From NCBI GenBank assembly GCA_964444685.1, contig CAYUIG010000006.1, positions 1-64,000 of the forward strand: a DNA stretch of 64,000 nt. The letters are read 5' to 3'. Shown in pieces: positions 17,493 through 25,468 of this stretch. The notes beneath the pieces were generated by a model. That model searched no databases and was not told the DNA's origin. It saw nothing but the letters and a program-made list of their open reading frames with translations. The first letter of the stretch is position 1. Every line of letters starts with the position of its first letter. The stretch comes from CAYUIG01 sp964444685. Its GTDB lineage: Bacteria; Gemmatimonadota; Gemmatimonadetes; Longimicrobiales; RSA9. A program made the translations under genes and the position numbers.

Positions 17493-18656
17493 ATGCGCAC
17501 GCGCCTGCCGATCCTGCTTCTGCTGCTCCCCGCTCCGCTGCTCGCCCAGGACCGCGGTTTCTCCGTCGAACTGCACGGCATCGCGAGCGGCACGCTCTAC
17601 CTCCAGGACGCCGAGTTCGGGCTCGGCAACGGCCAGAAGGCACAGTTCGTCGACCGCGAGGTGGACGGGTGGTGGCATGGCGGCGACGTGCGCAGCACGC
17701 GCCTCATCCTCGCCGTGAGCGGGCCGCGCATCCATGAGGCCTGGCGCGCGACCGCGCACGTCGAGATGGACTTCTTCGGCGGCTTCGCGGGCGCCGGCGC
17801 ATTCGGCGACGAGCAGCCGAACCCGCGGCTGCGCAGTGCGTGGGTCGAGCTGAGCGATGGTCCCACCGCATTGCGCGTGGGACAGGACTGGTCGCTCACG
17901 CTCGGCAACATCCCCGTATCGACATCCCACATCGGCTTCCCGCTCGGCTGGGGCTCGGGCGGCTTCATCGGCTGGCGATTCCCCGGCATCTGGCTGAGCC
18001 GCGAGCTCGCGGGCCGTCGCTCCGAGCTGCGGCCGCGCCTCGAGCTGGCCGTGCTCGCTAACTCATGGAGCGATGCCGTGAACCCCGAGCTGCCGAATGC
18101 AGGGCATGCGGGCACGCCGCAGATCGAGGCGCGGCTGGAGCTGGGGCCCGGCGGTGACGAGTGGTCTGCATACGTGGCCGGTCACTGGGACCGGAAGGAT
18201 CTGAACGGCGTGCGCGGCGAGGACGAGCCGGAGCTGGAGGATGCGGAGCTCGACAGCTGGGCGCTCGTCGGCGGCGCAGCGGCTACCGCGGGCCCACTCT
18301 TCCTGCACGGGAACGTGTATACGGGCGAGGCCATGGGGCATCACTTCGCGCACGTGGTGCAGTTCGGTGAGATCCGCGGCTGGGGCGCGTGGGCGCAGGC
18401 CGGGTTGTCACTCTCGCGACGGTGGAGTCTCTGGGGGTTCGCGGGGATGGATGACCCCGAGGACGAAGATGTCGATGAATCCGGGAACGAACGTCTGCGG
18501 AGCTGGCTGATCGTGCCGATGCTGCGGTGGCGGAGTGGACCGTACGCGCTCGGCATCGAATGGCTGCACGCGCGCACGACCTACCGCACGCTTCCGGATG
18601 AGGACGAAGATCGGCTGGGCAACCAGCTGCTGTTCAGCGTGCGCTTCGATTTCTAG
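17493..18656 (+). CDS. Porin-like outer-membrane beta-barrel
   Basis: The protein has 387 residues. The start at 17493 follows GGAGGG. A signal peptide ends at LLAQ (about residue 19). The rest alternates short hydrophobic strands and acidic turns, and the last residue is Phe (LLFSVRFDF), the usual signal for BAM-mediated barrel insertion. Features resembling DcaP/alginate-type porins include RLILAVSGPRIHEAWRATAHVEMDFFGGFAG near the N-terminus and LRVGQDWSLT. It lies 96 bp upstream of fdnG on the same strand and may be co-transcribed with it, perhaps supplying solute entry. The substrate is unknown. Confidence 0.75.
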   Translation: MRTRLPILLLLLPAPLLAQDRGFSVELHGIASGTLYLQDAEFGLGNGQKAQFVDREVDGWWHGGDVRSTRLILAVSGPRIHEAWRATAHVEMDFFGGFAGAGAFGDEQPNPRLRSAWVELSDGPTALRVGQDWSLTLGNIPVSTSHIGFPLGWGSGGFIGWRFPGIWLSRELAGRRSELRPRLELAVLANSWSDAVNPELPNAGHAGTPQIEARLELGPGGDEWSAYVAGHWDRKDLNGVRGEDEPELEDAELDSWALVGGAAATAGPLFLHGNVYTGEAMGHHFAHVVQFGEIRGWGAWAQAGLSLSRRWSLWGFAGMDDPEDEDVDESGNERLRSWLIVPMLRWRSGPYALGIEWLHARTTYRTLPDEDEDRLGNQLLFSVRFDF

Positions 18657-18752
18657 CTGTGAGGCGTGTGGGCGGTGGCACGCAAAGTGCCGCCGGCTCC
18701 TGCGTCGATTCCCGCCCTGACGCCGGGACGCCCAGTAGCAAGGAGGCGTGCC

Positions 18753-21700
18753 GTGACCGTCACTCGCCGCGACTTCCTCAGGCTGTCCGCCAGCGGTACT
18801 GCACTGGGTGGCCTTGCCGGACTCGGTCTCGATCTCACCCGTGCACGCGCACGTGCGCAGGAGCTGCGCATCCGCGACAGCGTGGCGGTGCCCAGCATCT
18901 GTCCGTTCTGCTCGGTGGGCTGCGCCACGCTGATCCACGTGAAGCAGGGCCGGATCATCAACATCGAAGGGGACCCACGCAGTCCGCACAACGAGGGAAC
19001 GCTGTGTCCGAAGGGTGCGGCGATCTATCAGCTGCACGTGAATCCCAACCGTCCGACGAAGGTGCTGCACCGCGATCCCGGCGCCACCGAATGGGAGGAG
19101 TGGGAGCTGGAGCGTGCGATGGACCGAGTCGCCGAGCTGGTGAAGGAGACGCGGGACGCGACGTTCGTCGAGCGCCTTCCGGACGGGAAGCTTGTGAACT
19201 CGACCACGTCCATCTTCCATCTCGGCGGTGCCACGCTGGACAACGAGTTCAATCACGTTGCGCAGAAGCTGCTGCGCGGGCTCGGAGTGGTACCGATCGA
19301 GAACCAGGCCAGGATATGACACAGCTCCAGCGTCCCCGGTCTGGGGACACGGTTGGGGCGGGGCGCGGCGACGACGTATCCGCGCAATCTGGAGCACACC
19401 GACTGCTTCGTCGTCATGGGCTCGAACATGGCGGAGTGCCATCCCGTGGCGTTCCGCTGGCCCATGCGTGCGAAGCTGCGCGGCGCGAAGCTGGTGCACG
19501 TCGATCCGCGCTTCACGCGCACGAGCGCGATGTGCGATCTGCACGTGCCCATCCGCGCGGGCTCAGACATCGCGTTCCTCGGCGGGCTGATCAACTACGT
19601 GATCAACAGCGAGCGCTGGAACAGCGAGCCGTTCTTCCGCGACTACGTCGTCCACTACACGAACGCGGCCACGCTCATCCGTGAGGAGTATCGCGACACC
19701 GAGGACCTGAACGGCGTCTTCTCCGGGCTGGAGTCGTTCCAGGAGACCGAGCCGTGGCTGTACGACGCGTTCGTCGGCCGCTACGACAACGCCACGTGGC
19801 AGTACGATGCGGGACCGATACCGGAGACCGGACGTCCCGCGGACACGGCGGAGTCGGGCGAGGCGGGAGGTACGCAGTCGCAGGCGGGAGCGGGCGGCGG
19901 ACCGTTCCGCGGCTTCGACGACATCGTGCGCGGACTGCGCGCACCGCCCGCACGTCGGGATGAAACGCTCCAGGATCCGCGCACCGCGTTCCAGATCCTG
20001 CGCCGCCACTTCGCGCGCTACACGCCCGAGATGGTGTCGCAGATCACGGGCTGTCCGCAGGAGAAGTTCCTCCAGCTCGCGGAGCTGCTGCTCGAGAATT
20101 CCGGACCGGACCGCACGTCGGCGTTCGCGTACGCGGTCGCGTGGACGCAGCACACGTACGGCGTGCAGATCATCTCGTGCTGCGCGCTGCTCCAGCTCCT
20201 GCTCGGCAACTTCGGCCGTCCGGGCGGCGGCATCATGGCGCTGCGCGGGCACGCAGCCATCCAGGGCTCGACGGACGTGCCCACGCTCTATCACAGCATC
20301 CACGGCTACATGGCGCATCCGTCGGCGCTGAAGAATCACGAGTCGCTGCGGCGGTGGCTGGAGACGGAGACGATGGCCACCGGCTACTGGGCGAACACAC
20401 CGAAGTTCATGGTCTCCTACCTGAAGTCGATGTACGGCGACGCGGCGACGCCGGAGAACGACTTCGGCTACGACTGGCACCCGAAGATCCTGGGCGACCA
20501 CTCGCACATGGCGATGTTCGCCGCGATGGCCGACGGCAAGGTCGAGGGGATGATCTGCATCGGGCAGAACCCCGCGACATCGCTGAATGCGAAGCTGGAG
20601 CGCGCGGGCATGCGACGGCTGCGCTGGCTGGTGGTGAAGGACAACTGGCTGACGGAGAGCGCGACGCACTGGTACAACGCGCCCGAGGTGCGCAACGGCG
20701 AGGTGAGCATCGGAGACATCGGGACGGAGGTGTTCTTCTTCCCGTCGACACAGATCGCGGAGTACGACGGCAGTTTCACGAACACGCAGCGGATGCTGCA
20801 GTGGCACTTCAAGGCCACCGACCCGCCGGGCGACTGCCGCACCGACACCTGGTTCTACCATCAGCTCGCGTTGCGGCTGAAGCGCATGTACGCGGACAGC
20901 ACGCTCGCGCGCGATCAGGGCTTCCTGAACATGACGTGGGACTTCGATCCCGATGTGCCGATCACGCCGCCGGGTGAACCGTCGGCGGAGAAGATCCTGC
21001 GCGAGATCAACGGCTACGTCACGGGCCAGCCATCGCGACATCTCGCGGGGTTCGGCGAGCTGCGCGACGACGGCTCGACGACGTGCGCGTCGTGGATCTA
21101 CTGCGGCTGCTTCCCCGCACCCGACAGGAATCTCACGGCGGCGAAGGAACCGGATCCGCCCGGTGTGCCCGGCGCGCATCTGCACTGGGGTTGGGCGTGG
21201 CCGGCGAACCGGCGGGTGCTGTACAACCGCGCGTCCGCCGACCTGAACGGCAATCCGTGGAGCGAGCGGAAGCGCTGGGTGTGGTGGGACGGCCAGCGCT
21301 GGGTCGGTTACGACAACCCCGACTTCGCGATCACGAAGGCGCCGAACGCGCCGGGAAATCCGGACGGCATCGGTCTCGATGCGCTGTCAGGTACGGACGC
21401 GTTCATCATGAAAGCGGACGGCCGCGGCTGGATCTTCGCACCGACTGGGCTCGTGGACGGTCCGCTGCCGACGCACTACGAGCCCGCCGAGTCGCCCGTG
21501 GAGAACCTGCTGTATCCGACGCAGCAGAACAGTCCGGTTCACAAGTACTGGCGCCGCGATGACAACCGTCTCGCTGCGGTGGGCGACCCGGAGTTCCCGC
21601 ACGTCATCACGACGTACCGGCTTACGGAGCACTACCTGGCCGGCGCGATGAGCCGATGGCTGCCGTGGCTCTCGGAGCTGATGCCGGAGCTGTTCATCGA

Positions 21701-21983
21701 GATCGGCCGCGCGCTCGCCGAAGAGAAGGGAATCCGCAACCTCGACATGTGCCGCGTGAGCAGTCCGCGCGGCGTGATCCGCGCGAAGGCGCTGGTCACC
21801 GACCGGATCGGAGTGATGACGATCGGCGGCCGTCGCATCCATCACGTCGGCATGCCGTGGCACTGGGGCTGGGAAGGCCTCGCCACCGGCGACGTGGTGA
21901 ACACGCTCACCGCGCTCGTCGGCGACCCGAACGTGTCGATCCACGAGGGGAAGGCGTTCGTGTGCAATGTCGAGAAAGCATGA
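18753..21983 (+). CDS. fdnG: Formate dehydrogenase catalytic subunit, selenocysteine-containing
   Basis: The protein has 1076 residues when the in-frame UGA at 19317-19319 is read as Sec189. It oxidises formate to CO2 at a molybdenum (or tungsten) bis-MGD centre on the periplasmic side. The Tat signal TRRDFLRLSASG is at the N-terminus. The [4Fe-4S] motif is C-x2-C-x3-C (CPFCSVGC) with the fourth Cys in TLCPKG. Around the UGA the protein reads VPIENQARI-U-H, matching the E. coli FdnG/FdoG context (DNQARV-U-H), and the frame continues as GRGAATTYPRNLEHTDCFVVMGSNMAECHPVAFRW. The start is the GTG at 18753, six bases after AGGAGG. A Gly/Ala/Gln-rich insertion (about residues 355-385) is unlike E. 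coli. It is first of the fdn operon. Without the Sec reading it would look like two broken ORFs (18753-19319 and 19353-21983). Confidence 0.95.
19317..19358 (+). promoter_or_regulatory. Selenocysteine UGA and bacterial SECIS element in fdnG
   Basis: TGA at 19317-19319 is followed after 12 bases by a perfect 6-bp stem GTCCCC/GGGGAC (19332-19337 and 19343-19348) closing a GGTCT loop (19338-19342). A lower stem of CTCCA (19325-19329) with TGGGG (19354-19358) can also form. E. coli fdhF/fdnG SECIS elements likewise have a short upper stem about 11 bases past the UGA with GGUCU in the loop, which binds SelB. The match in spacing, loop and stem is strong. Confidence 0.92.
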
Positions 21984-22077
21984 GTCTGGAGTCTGGGGTC
22001 TGGGGTCTGGGGACGGGATGAACACCACCATGCCCGTGGTAAACCAGACACGAGACACCAGACCCCAGACCCCAGAA
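21984..22077. repeat. TCTGGGG-heptamer inverted repeat, copy 2
   Basis: Heptamers AGTCTGG/GGTCTGG run rightward from 21984 to 22013. After a short centre come their inverted copies (GAGACACCAGACCCCAGACC and onward) up to 22077, with AAACCAGAC at the inner edge. The element sits exactly between fdnG and fdnH, within the operon, and would form a long hairpin in the mRNA. It may protect or attenuate the transcript. Confidence 0.75.
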
Positions 22078-22096
22078 ACGGGGACGAGAGGCTCTG

Positions 22097-22888
22097 ATGC
22101 CTGAACCCATGGGCTTCTTCACCGACACCACGATTTGCATCGGCTGCAAGGCCTGCGAGGTGGCGTGCAAGAACTGGAACCAGCTCCCGGCGCGCGAGGG
22201 CGGCGTGATCGAGATGAGCGGGGCCAGCTACGACAACACCGTGAAGCTGGACGGGCTGCACTGGCGGCACGTGGCGTTCATCGAGCAGTTCGAGCGCGAG
22301 TACGACGGTCGCTGGCTGATGATGAGCGACGTGTGCAAGCACTGCGTGCAGGCGGGCTGCCTCGAGGTGTGTCCGACGGGCGCGATCATCCGCACGGAGT
22401 TCGACACCGTCGTCATCCAGTCGGACGTGTGCAACGGCTGCCGCGCGTGCATCGCGGCGTGTCCGTTCGGCGTGATCGACATGAGTCCGGTTTCGGGCAC
22501 GGCGCAGAAGTGCACGCTCTGCTACGACCGGCTGGTGGCCGGGATGGAGCCGGCGTGCTCGAAGGCGTGCCCGACCGATTCGATCCAGTTCGGCACGATT
22601 GCGGAGCTGCGCCAGCGCGCGCAGGGACGCGTCCAGCAGCTGCACGCGCAGGGCGAGACGCGTGCATACCTGTACGGCGCGGACCCGGATGGCGCGCTGG
22701 GCGGACTGAACGCGTTCTTCCTGCTGGTGGATGAGCCGGAGGTTTACGGGCTGCCGCGCGAGCCGGTGCTGCCGAGCACGCGGCTGGCCGGCTCGACCGC
22801 GTTCTCGGTGGTGGGCGGATTCATCGTCGGTGTGCTCGGGCTGCTGGGGCTGCGGAAGCGGCGCATGGACGAGAACGCGGAGCACTGA
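22097..22888 (+). CDS. fdnH: Formate dehydrogenase iron-sulfur subunit
   Basis: The protein has 263 residues. It transfers electrons from FdnG to the membrane subunit. Four [4Fe-4S] sites are seen: CIGCKACEVAC, CKHCVQAGCLEVCPTG, CNGCRACIAACPFG, and CTLCYDRL...CSKACPTDS. The C-terminus has one TM helix (FSVVGGFIVGVLGLLGL) followed by RKRR, as in FdnH, anchoring the subunit with its clusters in the periplasm. The N-terminus starts directly with MPEPMGFFTDTTICIGCKAC, shorter than E. coli FdnH; the protein has no signal and would be exported with Tat-carried FdnG. GAGAGG precedes the ATG. Confidence 0.95.
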   Translation: MPEPMGFFTDTTICIGCKACEVACKNWNQLPAREGGVIEMSGASYDNTVKLDGLHWRHVAFIEQFEREYDGRWLMMSDVCKHCVQAGCLEVCPTGAIIRTEFDTVVIQSDVCNGCRACIAACPFGVIDMSPVSGTAQKCTLCYDRLVAGMEPACSKACPTDSIQFGTIAELRQRAQGRVQQLHAQGETRAYLYGADPDGALGGLNAFFLLVDEPEVYGLPREPVLPSTRLAGSTAFSVVGGFIVGVLGLLGLRKRRMDENAEH

Positions 22889-22889
22889 G

Positions 22890-23810
22890 ATGCCCGACAC
22901 CTGGTTCACGGCGACGCCCGACTGGACGTGGTGGATCGTCCCGTACTTCTACATCGGCGGGATCGCGGGCGGCGCGTACGTGATCGCGGCGATGCTGGAC
23001 TGGATAGGCCGGCCGGAGGACCGGCCGACGGCGCGGATCGGCTACTACATCGCAGTGGTCGGTGTGATGATCAGTGCCGTACTGCTCATTCTCGACCTCG
23101 GGCGGCCGCTACGCTTCTGGCACATGCTGATCATGTCGGAGCAGTTCCCGCGTCCGATGCTGAAGTACTGGTCGCCGATGTCGATCGGGTCGTGGGCGCT
23201 GCTGGTGTTCGGCTTCTTCGCGGCGCTGTCCGCGCTCATCGCGCTCTCGGAAGACGGCCGGATCGGGCTCTTGCGTGGGGTCTCGGACACGGCCCGGAAG
23301 GTCGTCGCGCTCTTCGGTGCGTTCTTCGGATTCTTCATTGCCGGCTACACGGGCGTACTGCTGGCCGTCACGAACCGACCGGTGTGGGCGGACAGTGCGT
23401 TCGTCGGGATGCTGTTCCTCGTTTCCGCCGCGTCGACGGGTGCAGCCGCACTGATCCTGCTCGGCCGGAACCGTGGTGCAACGGCGAGCGTGATCGAGCG
23501 GCTGCGCCGCTTCGATGCGTGGCTGCTCATCCTCGAGCTCATCGTGCTCGCGCTGTTCCTGGTCTCGCTCGGGCCCGCCATCCGCGCATGGCTGAACCTC
23601 TGGGGCGTGTTCCTGCTGGTCGGTGTCGTGCTGATCGGGATCCTGGTACCGCTGGCGCTCCACTACCGGCCCGCGCTGCTGCCCGGCTGGCTTTCGGCCG
23701 ACGGGCTGCGCACGGCCGCATGGCTGGTGCTGATCGGCGGGCTCTTCCTGCGTGTCGCGGTGCTGCTCGCATCGCACACGGTCGACCCGTTCCCGTTCTC
23801 GCAGAGTTGA
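22890..23810 (+). CDS. nrfD: NrfD/PsrC-type membrane subunit of formate dehydrogenase
   Basis: The protein has 306 residues and about eight TM helices, starting with WTWWIVPYFYIGGIAGGAYVIAA, the NrfD/PsrC signature. ILDLGRPLRFWHML and AGYTGVLLAVTNRPVW are also family hallmarks. It takes electrons from FdnH to (mena)quinone without haem, unlike the cytochrome b subunit FdnI of E. coli. The start lies one base after the fdnH stop (TGAGATG), so the two are tightly coupled. The symbol is a family name; the protein serves FDH here. Confidence 0.92.
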   Translation: MPDTWFTATPDWTWWIVPYFYIGGIAGGAYVIAAMLDWIGRPEDRPTARIGYYIAVVGVMISAVLLILDLGRPLRFWHMLIMSEQFPRPMLKYWSPMSIGSWALLVFGFFAALSALIALSEDGRIGLLRGVSDTARKVVALFGAFFGFFIAGYTGVLLAVTNRPVWADSAFVGMLFLVSAASTGAAALILLGRNRGATASVIERLRRFDAWLLILELIVLALFLVSLGPAIRAWLNLWGVFLLVGVVLIGILVPLALHYRPALLPGWLSADGLRTAAWLVLIGGLFLRVAVLLASHTVDPFPFSQS

Positions 23811-23812
23811 CG

Positions 23813-24031
23813 ATGCGCTTGCTGGTGCTGTTGTCGATGGTTGCGCTCGCCGCGTGTGCGAGCCCCGAAGCTTCGCGCGTGCGCGGCGGTGGGCCGGGTG
23901 CGGACAGGGGCAACCGCGATGTGCGTGTCGAGATGCACGAAGGATCGGAACCCTATTTCCGGACGCCCTGCCGGGCGCACGAGCCATGCACGGGACCGCT
24001 GCCGTACTCCGGCCTCGACTCGAGAAGCTGA
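23813..24031 (+). CDS. Small lipoprotein in FDH operon, unknown
   Basis: The protein has 72 residues. The N-terminal signal MRLLVLLSMVALAAC has a clear lipobox (LAAC). The mature part is hydrophilic with a paired-cysteine PCRAHEPC motif near the end. I do not recognise a family. It starts two bases after the nrfD stop and its 3' end overlaps the fdhE start by 46 bp in another frame. The conserved operon-like position suggests a role near the periplasmic FDH complex, for example assembly or a docking partner, but that is a guess. Confidence 0.6.
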   Translation: MRLLVLLSMVALAACASPEASRVRGGGPGADRGNRDVRVEMHEGSEPYFRTPCRAHEPCTGPLPYSGLDSRS

Positions 24032-24840
24032 CCGGCGAGCACCCCGAGTGGGGTGCATGGCTGGAGATCGTCGGGCACGCGCTCGCGGCCTGCGACGATG
24101 CGCCGTGGAACGCGCTTGAGGTACAACTCGCCGCGCATCGGCCCGCCGGTGCGCCGCTGCTGCACGGTGCGACGCTTTCGGTCCCTGCGCGCGCGGCAGG
24201 CCGCTGGCTGCGCGCGTTCCTCCTCGACACATCCACCGCCGTGCCGTCGCTGCGAGGCGCGCGCCTGCGACGTCTCGATGCCATCGAACTGCTCTCGGCC
24301 GCCGTGGCACGCCGGCACGCGCACATCGAGGCGATCGCGTCTGCGCATCACATCGATGGCGCCGCGTTCGGCGTACTCGCACACGTCGCCACGATGCCAC
24401 TGCTGCAGCGTGCGCGTCTCTCGGCTGCGATGCCCGAGCCGTGGACGCACGGCTACTGCCCGTGGTGCGGCGCGTGGCCGGTGTTCGCGGAAGTGGTGGG
24501 CCTGGATCGCAGCCGTGCGCTGCGCTGCGGCCGCTGCGGTGGCGGCTGGCCCTTCCAGTGGCTGCGCTGCGCCTTCTGCGACGAACACCGCCACGACCAG
24601 CTCGGATCACTGGTGCCGGAGCGCGAGGACGATGCGCGTCGCATCGAGAAGTGCGAGACCTGCCGCGCGTACATCAAGGCGCTGCCGACGCTCGCCCCTG
24701 CCGAGCCATGGGCGGTGCCGCTCGAGGACCTGCGCACGGTGGAGTTGGACATCGCCGCCGCGGAGCACGACTACCATCGCCCCGACGGCGACGGCTGGCT
24801 GCTCGAAGTCGAGCTGACCGGCCAGCGCGCGAGGTGGTGA
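23986..24840 (+). CDS. fdhE: Formate dehydrogenase maturation protein FdhE
   Basis: The protein has 284 residues and is cytoplasmic. The N-terminal half is helical; the C-terminal half carries the rubredoxin-like zinc/iron sites CPWC, CGRC, CAFC and CETC, characteristic of FdhE. E. coli FdhE is needed for respiratory FDH activity and interacts with the catalytic subunit before Tat export. The ATG at 23986 lies within the preceding lipoprotein gene; the frame is open upstream, but no better ribosome site is visible. The stop overlaps the next ORF (TGATG). No fdhD is in the window. Confidence 0.88.
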   Translation: MHGTAAVLRPRLEKLTGEHPEWGAWLEIVGHALAACDDAPWNALEVQLAAHRPAGAPLLHGATLSVPARAAGRWLRAFLLDTSTAVPSLRGARLRRLDAIELLSAAVARRHAHIEAIASAHHIDGAAFGVLAHVATMPLLQRARLSAAMPEPWTHGYCPWCGAWPVFAEVVGLDRSRALRCGRCGGGWPFQWLRCAFCDEHRHDQLGSLVPEREDDARRIEKCETCRAYIKALPTLAPAEPWAVPLEDLRTVELDIAAAEHDYHRPDGDGWLLEVELTGQRARW

Positions 24841-25175
24841 TGGAGCGCCCCGCCGTCGTGTGCCGCAGGCTGCTCGATGCACTCGACGCGGCGGAAGGAC
24901 GCAGCCGCCGGCGGAAGCGCGATCAGCGTCCCGACGCGATCGGGCTCGGCATCAAGCGCGCGCTGCTCGAAGCGGTCGTGACCGAGGATCCCGCTGCGTC
25001 CGAGTTCGAGGCATGGCTGCTCGCGCGCATTCAATCCGCAGGCCACGCGGCTGGACCGGTGCACGCGATGGCGCGCAGCGTTTACGACGAATGGAGGCTG
25101 GCCGGTGCTGAGGAGGACTTCCACGAGTGGCTCGCGCAGGGAGCGCCATCGGAAGACCGAATGGAGTCTGCATGA
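24840..25175 (+). CDS. FDH-operon hypothetical protein
   Basis: The protein has 111 residues, is soluble and mostly helical, with a basic patch (GRSRRRKRDQR, about residues 20-30) followed by DAIGLGIKRALLEAVV and an acidic C-terminus. The start overlaps the fdhE stop by one base. I do not recognise a named domain, but coupling to fdhE suggests a cytoplasmic accessory role in FDH biogenesis. The stop overlaps the next gene (ATGA). Confidence 0.7.
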   Translation: MERPAVVCRRLLDALDAAEGRSRRRKRDQRPDAIGLGIKRALLEAVVTEDPAASEFEAWLLARIQSAGHAAGPVHAMARSVYDEWRLAGAEEDFHEWLAQGAPSEDRMESA

Positions 25176-25468
25176 TGCGACGCGTATTCGTTCCGCTGCT
25201 CGCGAGCCTCGTGTTCCCGGCGTGCCGCGACGACTCGGAGTTCCAGCCGGTCGACACGCTCACGCCGGGCGGACAGCTCGGTGATGTCTCCGAAGAGTTG
25301 CGATTCGTTCCGGATTCATTGCGGCTGACCTACACGCCGCCGCCGAGCCTGGCCATGGATTCGACCATGCCGCCGCTCGCGGGACGACGGGCGCCGGCCG
25401 ACAGCTCGCGCGCGGCGCAGCGTGCGGACAGCGCGAGAGCGGCTACTCCTCGCGGAGCGCCTCGGTAG
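25172..25468 (+). CDS. Small proline/alanine-rich lipoprotein, unknown
   Basis: The protein has 98 residues. The signal MMRRVFVPLLASLVFPAC ends in a lipobox-like FPAC. The mature region is acidic, then Pro/Ala/Arg-rich and probably disordered (PPLAGRRAPADSSRAAQRADSARAA). ATGA overlaps the preceding gene, so it appears to be the last gene of the fdn operon. Its 3' end overlaps convergent ADOP permease 3 by 26 bp. Its function is unknown. Confidence 0.6.
   Translation: MMRRVFVPLLASLVFPACRDDSEFQPVDTLTPGGQLGDVSEELRFVPDSLRLTYTPPPSLAMDSTMPPLAGRRAPADSSRAAQRADSARAATPRGAPR

Noticed and set aside
18666..21983. fdnG read as two gene fragments or a pseudogene
   Set aside because: Both parts are in the same frame, the UGA falls exactly at the known Sec site, and a SECIS-type hairpin follows.
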